Assembly: GCA_036873755.1 (NCBI GenBank)
Contig: JAVTVY010017181.1
Location: 603,501 to 667,500, forward strand
Length of the DNA: 64,000 bases
Direction of reading: 5' to 3'
Origin: Hanleya hanleyi
Taxonomy: Eukaryota; Mollusca; Polyplacophora; Lepidopleurida; Hanleyidae
The position numbers and the translations under genes were made by a program. Shown here one piece after another: positions 46,956 to 59,268 of this stretch; within the stretch, counting starts at the first letter, position 1, and each line of letters begins with the position of its first letter. The notes beneath the pieces are model-generated. The model saw nothing but the letters and a program-made list of their open reading frames with translations, was not told where the DNA came from and searched no databases.

Positions 46956-47327
46956 TCAGAAATAGGCATACACGGCGTTGCTGTTGTTTGACGTGATTTT
47001 TCTGAAATAATTACATATCAGCGAATGATAATGACGGAAGGCAGAATTGACATTCATCGCTTCTTGTAAATAGCTTGTTCGTGAGAAATGTTCGATAAAA
47101 CCGCCTGGAGTTCGGTAAAGCGCATACATTTGAGATATAGTGGGCGGGCTATTTATATGGAAACCGAGGACGAGGCATTTAGAAATCCTTGTTGCGATTG
47201 GTGTATTTGTGTTAACAAAATGTGTTATGTAGTCGTCCAAATCAGTCGTGTAGCGTTTGATAATTGTATAATGTGAAATGTTTTGATACAGTTTCTGCAG
47301 TGTTTGAAAATCTATTCGGAAATCCAT
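46956..47327 (-). CDS. Unrecognised 123-residue open frame
   Basis: Uninterrupted minus frame with many aromatic and Ile/Thr residues (ISHYTIIKRYTTDLDDYITHF). It lies among Penelope-like fragments, so it may be a decayed element protein, but no motif is recognised and it lacks a convincing promoter or splice site. Confidence 0.2.
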   Translation of the reverse strand: MDFRIDFQTLQKLYQNISHYTIIKRYTTDLDDYITHFVNTNTPIATRISKCLVLGFHINSPPTISQMYALYRTPGGFIEHFSRTSYLQEAMNVNSAFRHYHSLICNYFRKITSNNSNAVYAYF

Positions 47328-49562
47328 ATATCATACAGACTTAATTGATCCTGTTTAATCGGGCGTATCGTATCGCGTTATTGCAAACACACCATAATGG
47401 ACCAAAATGCGAAATCGTTTTGCTGACGTCATCAATATTGAAACGGTCGTGTTCCTTTCTCAGAACTGCATTCAACTACATTTGTTGTACATTATGCGCA
47501 TTGCGACATATCAACTCAAACACGTGCAACTGAAAGTTTTTTTCTCAACTTATATCCAAAGAAATGTACTAATCCATTACTTGCACGTTTGAAACTGAGA
47601 CGTAAAATTATACATTTCAGTAGACTGGTTGAATATTTTTTCTACTCCATCACTTTTTGAATTTTACTGGCTTATTTTCTATAATGTCAAACCGTTATCT
47701 CCTAATTGCAAGTTCCAAAGTCTTGATCCCTATATCTTCTACAAACGGTTGTTTCTGACAAAGAATATCGAAATGAACCCATATTATAACATACAGAGAC
47801 AGGAATAACTAAAACATCAAAATCAAAATTTTGGCATTTGTTGTTGGTATTCTGCAATTAGACTCTTTTCGTGACCATACACAATGTCATCACTGCAGTT
47901 CTCATTTTCCCTATATCGAACCGATATAAGCTAACGGAATTTAACATAGATGCCAATATTAAACATGTTTACGTAATTCGTCATGTGCTCTTTGTATAAA
48001 CTATCAGAATGCAATAATACAGTTATTAGAAAACAGTCAGTCGTTGAATATAAAACTATGTTTCAAATCGGGAAATCAATATGCTTGGATCACTATGGAA
48101 TTTTCGTTGAGCGCTATAAACTGTTTATGTATAAATATGTCTTCTATAACGTCAATAGCATTTTTCGAGGAAATTATTGCAGGAATGTTTTTCAGTAGCA
48201 GTATTATGCGGAACAATCTATTTACGTCTCGTTCTGTCACCTCAGAAAATGTCACATACTCCACGTGAATACAATCGTGATCAACTCATTTTTGTTTATT
48301 CTGCTCTGTTCCGGGAAGTGCCTAGATTTGAGGTTCTTCGAAATCAACAAGGTTGGTGTGATCAAGGGCAGTCATTCTATGCGGAAGATGACGCATGTGA
48401 CTGTCCATACTTACACCTTGAACGGGGGATTCACACTGTAATGACTAATTAATTCAACACGGCATATGTTTGACAACTGTATCAGGTCGATTATTTCAAA
48501 GTTATTATATCAAGTGCAACCCCGTAAATATCTCCTACACATACCAGGACATCAAGCGCTAAAAATACTACTTCTTTCTCCATTTCTAGGAATTTCCGCA
48601 ATGGGTAATTCACTGATATAAAAACAAGTTTCATATTTCAACTGAATTATCTAACCGACGGTCGCCGTTAGATCCTAAAAAAGCGAAATGTCCACCAAAT
48701 AGTATATTTTGATTACACAAATCGGATACGGCAAAAAGTGCTTGCTGTAGGTATTATAACAACCTTATAAAGATAATTCAAGGATGCTAAATACAGAACA
48801 GATGTCTGTCATGTTGCATTTTTATCATTTCAATCCTGAATCTAAAACAAAATGCTCCATATAAACAGCTTCAATTTCACAAAATGGATAAGTATATTTT
48901 GCATTCCTCATTGGCATGTTGACAAAATGGTTCCGGTCTGACATTAATGGCTGTGTATCTTGTATTGTTTCTCCAAGTCGAAACTGAATTATTTTCTCTT
49001 CCGTGTTTCCAAAAGATCTCGATCTGTCAGATTCCCTATCAGGTCATGTGCTTGTTTATCCCCCATTTTAGTCGTGTGTGACTAGTAGAATCCGACCTCG
49101 CAAAGAAATGTTCAACGTCTACAAAGACTTGAATATTGCTTTAAGTATTATCTCTGGTAATAGCTTTAGTTTCTGTCGAAATATCTTTTGGACGGCTAAA
49201 AAAAGATTCCCTGTTATGGAACTTAGTTCCTCACATAGTTCATACACTAAAGGTTTAAGAAATATCGGTGTGTCTTTCTACTTATCGCGCACTTGTTCTT
49301 ACCATATCCCATCTTTTCAGTTCTTCCTAAATCTGTCATTATGTGTATCTTCTCTAAATTCACGATATGAAATAGTTTTTCCCAAAAATTGATCATTTAT
49401 TTCAAAAGATTGATTTCCCCTTACTGACCTTACACTGTACACATACTTGAGCTGCTGCCAAAATTGGCATTGGAATATTATCATCATGTTTGTAGGTATG
49501 TACTATGTTCATCTATATCTATCATTATAACCATGTCTACAAGATATACAGGAGTATCAAAC
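47328..49562. other. No gene recognised
   Basis: AT-rich; short frames only (for example 48177-48452 and 49078-49392), none with a recognisable motif. Confidence 0.45.
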
Positions 49563-49922
49563 TTAACCCTATCTGGCCTGGGCGATTTGGGGTGTACCGC
49601 AGCCTGGGGGAAGGGGGGAATGTGCCTCCCCCTCCCTATATATTTTCGCTATCACTAAGTTTAGAGGGCTGAAACTTACCACACTATATTTTTGAGTCAA
49701 GCTCTGCACGAAAGTGTACAAAAATCCGGCCATCTTGGATTTTTACGAATATGACGAAAACATCACTTTTCTGGTACCCCACATGGCCGCCATTTTGAAT
49801 TTATCCATGATCCCCTGCTCTGGTGGTCATGCAAATAGGCTCAAAAGACCCTCCGTTTCTGTCGTTCCGGAGATAGGAGCGAAAAACCAAAAAAGGGGGG
49901 CCCACAGGCCAGGTAGGGTTAA
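49563..49922. mobile_element. 360-bp TTAA-flanked MITE (piggyBac-type)
   Basis: TTAACCCTATCTGGCCTG at 49563 and its inverse complement with one mismatch ending at 49922; both ends are TTAA. TTAA target sites with CCC-starting inverted repeats are diagnostic of piggyBac-type elements. The interior contains GGCCATCTTGGATTT and GCCGCCATTTTGAATTT, words shared with the 157-bp array. No ORF is meaningful. Confidence 0.8.
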
Positions 49923-51839
49923 ATCATACAGGCATGTGATCATGGTACTGTCAAGTTTGTCAACAATTGCTTGGTGCCATTAAATGCTTCTTCTTTAACA
50001 AGGGCCTATTTTAATGCTACCAAGGCCGAGGGATTCTCCGTCCTGTCCATGAAATATATTTGACTTTTATGAATTTGCATATTAGGCGAAAAATCTATTT
50101 TCGAATTTTGAGATTCTGTTAGGAATCCTGGGCCCTTAAGGTGATAATACATGCTCGACATTCTGCAAACTGTAACTTTGATTTGAAAAAAATGTTATAG
50201 CCCCGTACTCTTACAGATTTCTGTTTCTGACTTCGGATAATTGTAATATATGTTCTTCAGTGCAATTTCTATTAATTTGACCACTGTATTATGTAAATAT
50301 GTTGATCGAAAACCGCATAAATAAATTATTTGTTTGTGGCATGGTAATTTGCATATACTTTTTCCTGGTGAGGCATCGAGGAGGAAGCAATTGAAAAAAT
50401 ACAAAGTAGAGCGAATTGAGAAAGAGCAAACCATCGACATCATACCGGTTATCCCGTGGAAGAACTCACATCCTTTGAATATATACTTCTCTTTACTATA
50501 AGCCTTTTCTTACATCTGATGGTGAGAAATCATTAATTTTCATTAATCACATAATTGTAAAAAATATTGGTAACTAATTCCGCTTAAGTCTGTGCTAGGG
50601 GCCGCGTGGTCAGTCCAATAATATGGTGGCTACGATGCATTTACAATAAAACCTTGACTGATATAGAAAAACTAGGAGAAAAACTCACACAATCATAGTT
50701 TTGTCCGCTATTTTGCTTGTTATTCATTTGTATAAATGTCCTCATTTCTGTCCTGTTTTTTGTTAGCTTTGAAAAAGTTGGAAGTATCTCCAACGAAACG
50801 TCAAATGCACAGCAACAAAGAAGTTGTTATCCATAGAATAGCCTTCTGTTATATACGCTGAGTTTGAATGATGTTCACAAATAGTCCAACCCGATGAAAA
50901 CATTGACCATCGAGAACAGTAGCAAAGGAACAAGTGGACGGATAAGAGAATATGTCAGAGAAGTATATCCTATGTATCTGCTTCCCATTAAATATATTTT
51001 GAACATTTAAATCTGAAGAGAAATTTCTCATTTCAATGTTTGCTATTTATCTACCCAGTATAGTATTGCACTTATTTGAAATTTGATTGAATATGAGTCA
51101 AATACAGTAGTATTCTATCCTTAACATATATGTATATAGGAGAATATGTCTTATATCGGGATTGCTAATTATATAGCCAGGACAAAAGTCTTATCTGAGT
51201 TATAGGAGCCGGGCATTTTTGTCTAGGGTACATTTTCCTCAATTTACACCGGCATCACTGAAAACTGCTGGCCGCTTCTCCCTTACAATGAAACGAGCTT
51301 GTGTTTTAAGCAGGGCATTTATCTTAGCAAATTTATGTACTAATTTGTATTGAAATGTTCCATTCAACTGGTACGATATTAGCGCTATATACATATGTAT
51401 TGCATATTACACTATTCTCAAGACATTATTTATTTGGGATAACAGTTAGATTCCACTATACATTTCATCTGTGAACTTGTGAGATTACATGCAATACCAT
51501 GTTTTGCAATAACAGTTTTTCTGAATTATAGAAAAATAGTGATGTCACAAATCTAATTATGTGCTTATGTAATGCGTATTCATTTAATAACTACACTTCT
51601 ACGTTTTAATGAAATAATACAGAAATAACACAAATGACTTGGTTGAGATTGAAACAGGAGGTCGTATTTTCTCCTAGTAATCACAACACTGTCAATCCAG
51701 AGCAAATTCGAAACTAATTAAAAAAATAATAAGTTGGATTTAGTATCTGTAACCCAGGCAACCCTAGAATTTCCATCGCGTGTAGTTGTAATATTGATAG
51801 TCATAAAGTCCGTGTTATTCAACCATGTGGTATAAAGGC
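49923..51839. other. No gene; Penelope-like fragments in plus orientation
   Basis: 50578-50612 (ATTCCGCTTAAG...CTAGGGGCCG) is the inverse of words in the 18.3-kb and 45.9-kb repeats, and 50768-50806 holds a hammerhead-like motif. Otherwise AT-rich without genes. Confidence 0.45.
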
Positions 51840-52440
51840 TACTGCACGAACACCTGCAGTATAACGTGAAAACATGTCTGTTCACCTACCTAAGCTAATC
51901 TACAGCATACCGTGGTATATAGGTACGCTATATCGAATAATCGTTTGTTCGTGAGAACCAAAGGTTGAATAGAGCAGACGGCTTGACCTAGACGTCACTA
52001 TTTACACCGCAGATGTTTTCCTGGAACGAGCCCATTTCCACGAAACTATTCAATAACGATAAAATTCTGAGCAAAATAAAGGCCTATATGAGTCACGCTG
52101 TGTAGAGTAGCTATAACCAGGGACCATAACATAAATTGTACTGTCTTTGCTTTTACCACTGGCAGTCTGACACACTTATTGACCGCAGTACTATTTTTCA
52201 CACTGTTCCTTCCGCAAACATGATGTTTATCAACCCAGGCAATATGATATTAAACAATTTAATTGAATATAATAGAATAGAATGTGTCTCTTCCAATTTT
52301 CCTGTCTTTGGATTCAGATATCAAAGGTTTTCAGCAAATTTAAGCAAAGATTTTTAGAAGTCGCCCCATTAAATCTCAAATAAACTGAATGTACATTTCT
52401 CCACACATTGAACAACAGATCTCTATATTGACAATAGCAA
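51840..52440. repeat. Diverged duplication, left copy (partner 56500-57215)
   Basis: In the same order both copies contain CTAATCTACxGCATA, GAATAGAGxAGAC, TTTTCCTGxAAxxAGC, ATTTCCAxGAAAC and ATATGAGTCA, then CAGCAAATTTA/CAAGCAAATTTA. Overall identity is modest. No coding content is convincing. Confidence 0.55.
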
Positions 52441-52762
52441 ATTAGGTAATTTTATTGAACAGTGGTTGCTTTTTTATATTAAATGAACAATTGGTTATTT
52501 TTTTATATTAAATGAACAATTCTCAAATATATTATCTGTTAGAAAAGTTTTATGTTGACAAGAGAACTTGAGATTCCTGAAGGTATAATGTTTGTATAGG
52601 ATCTTGCTACATTTCACTTGAATATTCTCTAAGAAATACAATACAGGAGTCTGACCCGTCATTCAATATTAATCCGTATCCCATTTTCTCGTCCGCAAAA
52701 ACTTGAGACAGAAATTTACGTCTTTAATAAATATAAATTTACAGCTCTTTCTCAAACTATGT

Positions 52763-53393
52763 GATGGCCGAGAAGGGACATCGTTGTATTGTGTTATGAA
52801 TCACACGAAGGCAGGATGCGAAGTCAGGATGCGAAGGACGAAGGCAGGATGCGAAGCGCGAAGTCAGGATGCGAAATCAAAACATGAAGCGCGAAGTCAG
52901 GATGCGAAGTCGCGAAGGCAGGATGCGAAGTGGCGAAGCCAGGATGCGAAGCGCGAAGTCAGGATGCGAAATTTCGCATCCTGCCTTCGCGACTTCGCAT
53001 CCTGACTTCGCGCTTCGCATCCTGACTTCGCATCCTGACTTCGCGCTTCGCATCCTGGCTTCGTCACTTCGCATCCTGTCTTCGCGACTTCGCATCCTGA
53101 CTTCGCGCTTCGCATCCTGCCTTCGCATCCTGACTTCGCGCTTCGCTTCCAGTCTTTGCAATGCTTTGTTTTGATTTCGCATCCTGACTTCGCGCTTCGC
53201 ATCCTGGCTTCGCCACTTCGCATCCTGCCTTCGCGACTTCGCATCCTGACTTCGCGCTTCATGTTTTGATTTCGCATCCTGACTTCGCGCTTCGCATCCT
53301 GCCTTCGTCCTTCGCATCCTGACTTCGCATCCTGCCTTCGTGTGTCGGTCCAGATTCATTAACACAAAACAGCGATGTCCCTTCTCGGCCATC
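52763..53393. repeat. Foldback element made of a GGATGCGAAG-type minisatellite
   Basis: Left arm 52763-52976 and right arm 53170-53393 are inverted copies, almost identical from the terminal GATGGCCGAGAAGGGACATCG inward apart from a short unmatched patch near 52787-52800. Both arms and the centre consist of 13-18 bp units (GGCAGGATGCGAAG, TCAGGATGCGAAG, GCGCGAAG) on one strand and their complements on the other. The long Arg/Ser/Lys-rich frames on both strands come from this repeat. Confidence 0.9.
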
Positions 53394-53732
53394 ATAAAAC
53401 TATGAAAAATGTTGGCAGTATTTATTTATCTAGGAAGGAAAGGAGATGGTATTGTAAGGCGGGGTTTTTGCCCACAGCCAGCCGACCCATACGAATGTAC
53501 ATTTCTTCTCTCCATCTGTCAATCACAATGCAATGTACAACTTGTCGTCGGCGGCAACTGTCAATCAACGATTTTAACGTTTGACTAGCCCGTAATGTCT
53601 ACACGGTATCGTGTCATCGGCAAAACAATATTTATCGTACTTTTAATTGGTTCATAATGATAGCCTAAAATCTTATTTCAGATATACTGAATACATTTTT
53701 TTTTTACAAAAATTGGAAAGATTGAAATAACT

Positions 53733-54575
53733 TGTCGACGTCACACATGTTGCCCTCCTGGGAATCGAACTCGGTAAAAGAAAACTTCGAAGCACTTATA
53801 ATCCAACGTGCGTACACTGTTATAAATCACGCCGTAAATTCACAGTTAAATGTACTGGCAGAAAAGGTGCCAGTGCATTCAACTTTAAAATTACGTTGCA
53901 CCGTATTTTACAATTACCGCTTTTTAACAGGCTTTTAACTGTAAAATGTTGCACCGTAATTTATAATTACCGTTTATTTACAGGCATTCAACTGTAAATT
54001 AGTTGGCATGTAATGTACAATTACCGTTTTTTTAACGTCCTTCAAACTGGCACCCTTGTCTACAATTATCGGTTCGGCGCCAACGTAGGTCACTGGAAGG
54101 CCGAAATGGTCCTTGCACTTTTGTATATTTCAGCTCTTCGTGTTTACATAATCACGAAGGAATCTGTGAAATTATTACACGAATAGTAGAACACAACTGC
54201 AAGTCAGATAAAACAAAACCCAAACCGTATTATAGACCGAAAATTAAAGTTAGCCGCTACGTTCGTCCCAGTGCGTGTTCTCAGAATGCTCTGAATGTTG
54301 TATCGTACAACGCGGGTGTCGGATGTTTCCTGCAAATGAGCGTTTCGTGTGCAAAGATATCAACCTCCTTTCAGAAGAAACTGGAATTTTATGTTACGTG
54401 TGTGTGAAGTTTGCCCATTCCAGTTGATGTCAACTGAAATATCACAGTTCAATATACAGATTAATGTGATTACGATCAAATGTACTGTAAACTCCAACAT
54501 ACATTTACTGTGAAATAACGGTAATTTATAACAGTGTATCCACTACACCACGACATACGAACAACTGTAACAGTC
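53733..54575 (-). pseudogene. tRNA-like sequence split by a MITE
   Basis: The 5' part on the minus strand has a perfect A box TGGTGTAGTGG (54550-54540). The 3' part has a B box GTTCGATTCC (53770-53761) followed by CAGGAGGGCAAC. Removing the intervening TA-flanked element brings the boxes to ~45 bp apart, normal for tRNA genes. The acceptor ends do not pair well, so before insertion it was already a tRNA pseudogene or a tRNA-derived SINE. Confidence 0.6.
53815..54536. mobile_element. 722-bp TA-flanked MITE (CACTGTTATAAAT ends)
   Basis: The terminal inverted repeat CACTGTTATAAAT occurs at both ends, flanked by TA at 53813-53814 and 54537-54538. The left part (53840-54050) is a tandem block of ~60-bp units (CACCGTAATTTATAATTACCG, CAACTGTAAA). 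Ends resemble those of the 34475-38544 element (CACTGTAAAAA). Confidence 0.8.
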
Positions 54576-56499
54576 TATTTTGTCACTTTAATCTACTTAC
54601 GAAAACTTCAAACGTTATGAATCAGCACTTTCCATTTTTTAGTATGAAGGACTCTTTAGACCAAAAAGATCTTCCAGCAGTAGGGATATAATGTTACCAC
54701 ACAACACCAGGTTAATTGGCGTTTTTGGTCCAAGGGTCCTTCGCGTCTAAATGCTTGTCTGAAGGACTCGATTTAGACCCATTTTGGACGAAATAGCACA
54801 AGCTGTGGATTTCAGTTTCATGTGATAACTATACTGATAACGCAATAGCACTAAAACTTTCACATATTGTGTACTTATATTTTCTCTTGCCATTACATTA
54901 AAACATAAGTATCTTTAGGACATTTTATTTTTTCGATTTCAACCGCACCACGTATAGGCCAAAATCCCGCCTTATCGTACCATCACCTTTCTGTTCACGG
55001 TGCTATTGGAAACATTGGCATTTTGGAAAAAATGTCCGCCAAGAACAGATGTGAAATTACAAACATTTGCTGTTGTTTGTAATTTCCGTGGTCTGTAACC
55101 GACATCACATCAATGATAGACACACCTGCCTGAAGCAGAGCCGTGGCAGTTGTTGATCTCAAGCAATGATTGGTGTGACGGTTAATCTTTAGATGTATTT
55201 ATTTATAAGACTTGATTATAATATAGAACGAATGTAAATATCCGTATTTCCTATTTCGTTTGCCTGCCAGATCTCTTAATTTCTCATCGTCAGAGGAGAA
55301 AAATCTACCTTTGTTCAGCTGGTCACACTCGTGTTGTGGTCTCATTTAAAACAGCAAGAAGATATTCATCATCTGCGTCTCTCGTGAACTTTCCGATCTT
55401 CGCTTCTCTAGATAAATCTTATCTGAAAGCACGTCTTGTTTCTCCTGTTGACCTGTTTCTTGTGTACACTCGTTTGTCCCAATTGCTTTGTAAATATCTG
55501 CGATTATACATTTTCCGCCTTTAAAATAAAATAAAGTTCCTACTTACAGGGTATTTATTCTATTTGTTTATTCGGTTGTACATGCAGGCAGACGAGTCTT
55601 CGTCCTGCCATTTATCACCCGCCCTGTGAAATGGATTCTCCCGAGCGAACACCAGTGCGTGTGAAGATCACGGGTGTAGATTTCATACGTCACAAAGTTC
55701 TTAACCGTGCTAAATCGTGTAATAATTACACGGTTATCAGTGTGTAATAGGTGTAAGTGTTATAGAATTACCAATATGATATTCTTCTGGCCATGTTTGT
55801 AGTCAGCCATCCTTGATGTATATGATTGAAACCTGTTAATATTATGAAACAACCGAGTGTAACAGCCCATATCAATATAATTATATATCCATCACAAATA
55901 ATAAAAGTTGCAGTCTCATTGTTGGGGAATTTGCTAAAATATGTACAATATATACAAAAGAAACTTTGCAAAAGCACAAAAATGTTCTGTAAACCCTTTT
56001 ATATATTTCTATAAAATATCGCGGATTTAATCTTACAAGTTTGGTGCCTTTTCTTATGGTTAGATATGACTTTCTTTCTTTCTTGGATGAATTATATTTT
56101 TACCTCTTTTTTATTGACATTCTCATTTGGAAAATATGATTCCACGTGTAAAGATATACAATGTAATACAGAAAAATAGATAGTGGTATGAATTATCGGG
56201 GTAAACTTGTTGAACTTTAGCAACTTTGGATTAGTAAATTAGAGTTATTGACGATTGGAATGGGCTGTTATATTTATATACGAATAAAGCAATTGTATTA
56301 ACCGAGAGCAAATTAGAAACATTTTAAACACATAGGTGATAGGTCAGGTTAGATTTAACAGCTGCAATTAAAGCAAACTTAGTGTAAGAGAGCATTATGA
56401 ATCTCGAGTTCTCAAACCTCTCATCATTTTCGTCGTATTTAGTTGTGTTATCAATAGGATTACAGTGATATTTAAATGTGTAGCATAAATACTATAATT
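54576..56499. other. No gene recognised
   Basis: AT-rich; no supported coding, RNA or repeat feature. Confidence 0.5.
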
Positions 56500-57215
56500 T
56501 TGCGAGCTGTTCTGACCTACTGCGTGTACGTATGTCCGCCTATATTAACTAATCTACGGCATATTGTATACGCTATTTCGATACCCTATTTCCGAGGCGA
56601 ATTATATTCTCCAGTGAGAAGTCAAGCTTGAATAGAGTAGACAGTTTGAACTAGATTTTACTATTCAACACGGCACATCTTTTCCTGAAAAGAGCGCATT
56701 TCCAAGAAACTTCTCAGAATAGACAAAATACCGAGAAAAGTTATGCAATATGAGTCATGATATGTAAAGCCGTAAAGATTCGATCTCTCTCGTGGCGTAT
56801 TATATACGCGATAAAAACGGATCGTTACTTCACTACGCTGTACGTGTACACACTGGGGTGCGTCAGTGCGTCGGTGCGTATGTGTCAGTGCAATATGTAT
56901 TAGCTGTCCAGAAAACTTAACATGGTTAAAGATTATATCAGTATACACCTCGGTATAATAATTCCTGATCTGGCAGTATGTCCCCTTGGTAATAGTAATA
57001 TTTTAGCTGTTTTGTCATGGTTCTAATCAGCCTAGGAACAGGCAATGAAATAATTTGATTGAAGATAAGCATATGGGAGGTGGCAATTACTGGAATGAGT
57101 TTTATTTATTTACAGTCTTCTGTTTCAAATATCAATACTTTCAAGCAAATTTACGGAACTAATGTATCTGAACTCAAATAATTTGGCAGTACACGTTTTC
57201 ATCCATTGAATAACT
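56500..57215. repeat. Diverged duplication, right copy (partner 51840-52440)
   Basis: Same order of words as the left copy, ~4.65 kb away in direct orientation. Confidence 0.5.
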
Positions 57216-58889
57216 ACTATCTCTAATTAGGTACGGCAAATGACATAATTTCAATGTTCCACCTGTTTGTTTCCTTTTTATCGGATGGACAACTGTCAAA
57301 ATAATTCTATTGATTTTACCCTAAGATCGTCTTTCCTTGCCAAGTTCACAACATCGCCACCGTCTCAGATCATTTTTCCTTCACATAGGGTCACGTCCAA
57401 TCAATCGATGCATTTTCTCGATGCTTTCGAGATGGATGGAAAATTTTTTTGGCTGAAACCGGGACCCCTGGCGACGTTGCTTCCAGTTCTATCTCGATCG
57501 AAACGTCCCCGTTTTCGAGAAGGATACGATATCTATCAGTAATCTCGAAGGGCGTCCCGGTTTCTATATGTCCGTGTTTTGTTGTCGTTAATTTGACCGT
57601 TTCTCAGCTTCTCAAGCGATCGTTGTGGGGGTACCATATATTGGAGGCACTCGTCGTATACGCATATCGCGGTCCAAAATAGATTTCCGGCAACGCCTTT
57701 TTGTTCAAACATATTTTCCATGTTATGCAATGTTTAATCAATATGTCCCTTTCCGGGGGGTTTCCTGAATCCAATTGAAATAAAATGTTTACTATATCTA
57801 TATAAATTATGAATAAATAATTGAATTATCTTTTCTCTCATCGATACTTGGATGTATACTTGACTAGTATTTGACGCGGAATAAATTACACGTCAGCTGG
57901 GTATGATCTAAATAGCAATGACATGGAAGCATGTGCTTATTATTGATCTATAAAATTATTTCGAATCAAACATGTTATGTTAACTGTTTGTCCGGTGTAT
58001 TAACCTCGTTGTGTGGTTCGTTTTTTAATATGGTATTATTCATTTCAATTTTTGTTTTACAGATTTTTCTGAGAAGTACTGTCTTCTAATATAATTCAAA
58101 TAAGGAGATTATATCAACAAAGTTTGTTTCTGATATAAGCTATCCTGGAATAGCGGAAATACTGAAAATAGAAACTAAAGGTGTTGATAATCCACGCTAC
58201 AGTCAGTCTGTTATAAACTGTCGGCTTGAAACAAGAGCGAAGGAAAGAAGGAAAGGAGTTAATTTCTTTCTTTAAAAAAAACTGAAACAACAATTTTGGC
58301 GAGACTTGATAATTTACTCAATTTTTTTTATTGCTGATTTCGTACGTCTAGCAAATTAAGCAAATAATGAAAGTAATTACCGCCTAATTCAGAGTGTAGT
58401 CACCCTTTAGACCAACTGTCGCAAACATTTACTATCAACGATACCGTGCGTTGTGTGTGCAAAAGGCTGATAGGGACTGCTCAAACACTTCCATAGAGAG
58501 TTTAGGTATATATATTCTCTGGTTTTCAATAAATTACATGTACCAGCCCCTCCTGTGGTATACGAAGCAACTATATTTCTACATACTGGGGAAATCTCTG
58601 ACGAAACGTTTTATCATAATTTTCAAGTCGAGATGCTATCAAATAATTGTTATCAATAAAGATTCCCCATTCTGATATATTTTCAAAGGAACAGATGGGA
58701 TTTTATTCTAGACTTGCAAAATTCATTTCAATGTGCTGTTCCTGGATGTATCTCATCAAGGGATTCAAATGCTAAAACAGGTTCGAAATAACTTACACTG
58801 AATAATAATGAGTCCGCTTATACAATTTCAATTGGCAATGTTTCTTTCTTTCCATAGATACCGTAGTAGTATAGAAATAGCAAATTGTG
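57216..58889. other. No assigned gene; GC-richer coding-like patch at 57270-57700
   Basis: 57270-57700 is richer in CG dinucleotides than its AT-rich flanks and has overlapping open frames on both strands (for example minus GVAGNLFWTAICVYDEC). The frames do not join and no family is recognised. The rest is featureless. Confidence 0.35.
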
Positions 58890-58939
58890 TCGCATTGACC
58901 TACTTATTTGTTCCCCCGGGTAAAATTTGTGGGGGAACT

Positions 58940-59045
58940 GTGGGCGGCTCTCAGCCAATCAGAAGCGAGTATTTTGTCACGTGACTCACCTTGCCCACCT
59001 CCAGCACAGAAGAGTTCCAATCTAGGGGGAGGTAACTCTGGGTCA
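58940..59045. promoter_or_regulatory. Promoter-like cluster: CCAAT box and GTCACGTGAC E-box
   Basis: CCAATCAG (~58955) and the palindromic E-box GTCACGTGAC (~58977) lie ~20 bp apart, just left of the satellite-like array. No transcription unit can be assigned. Confidence 0.3.
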
Positions 59046-59268
59046 CTATAGTTCCGACAAAGGGCCCCTGGGCATGTATTCATCCGCGGTGATGCGGTTT
59101 TGGCGGTGATGCGGTTTTGGCGGTGATGCGGTCGCGGAAAAAAAGCTTCCGCGGAGAAAAAGTAGTCCCTAGATAAAATGGTCCGATTGGGTCGAGTGAG
59201 GTATCAAAGTGAAGCTTATGTGAAGGGGCATCTAATGGGCTGGGTGTGGGGTTGAACTATCGGCATTC

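Noticed and set aside
52869..53395. Arg/Lys/Ser-rich frames of 100-172 codons on both strands
   Set aside because: Produced by the GGATGCGAAG minisatellite; mirrored on both strands because the locus is a palindrome.
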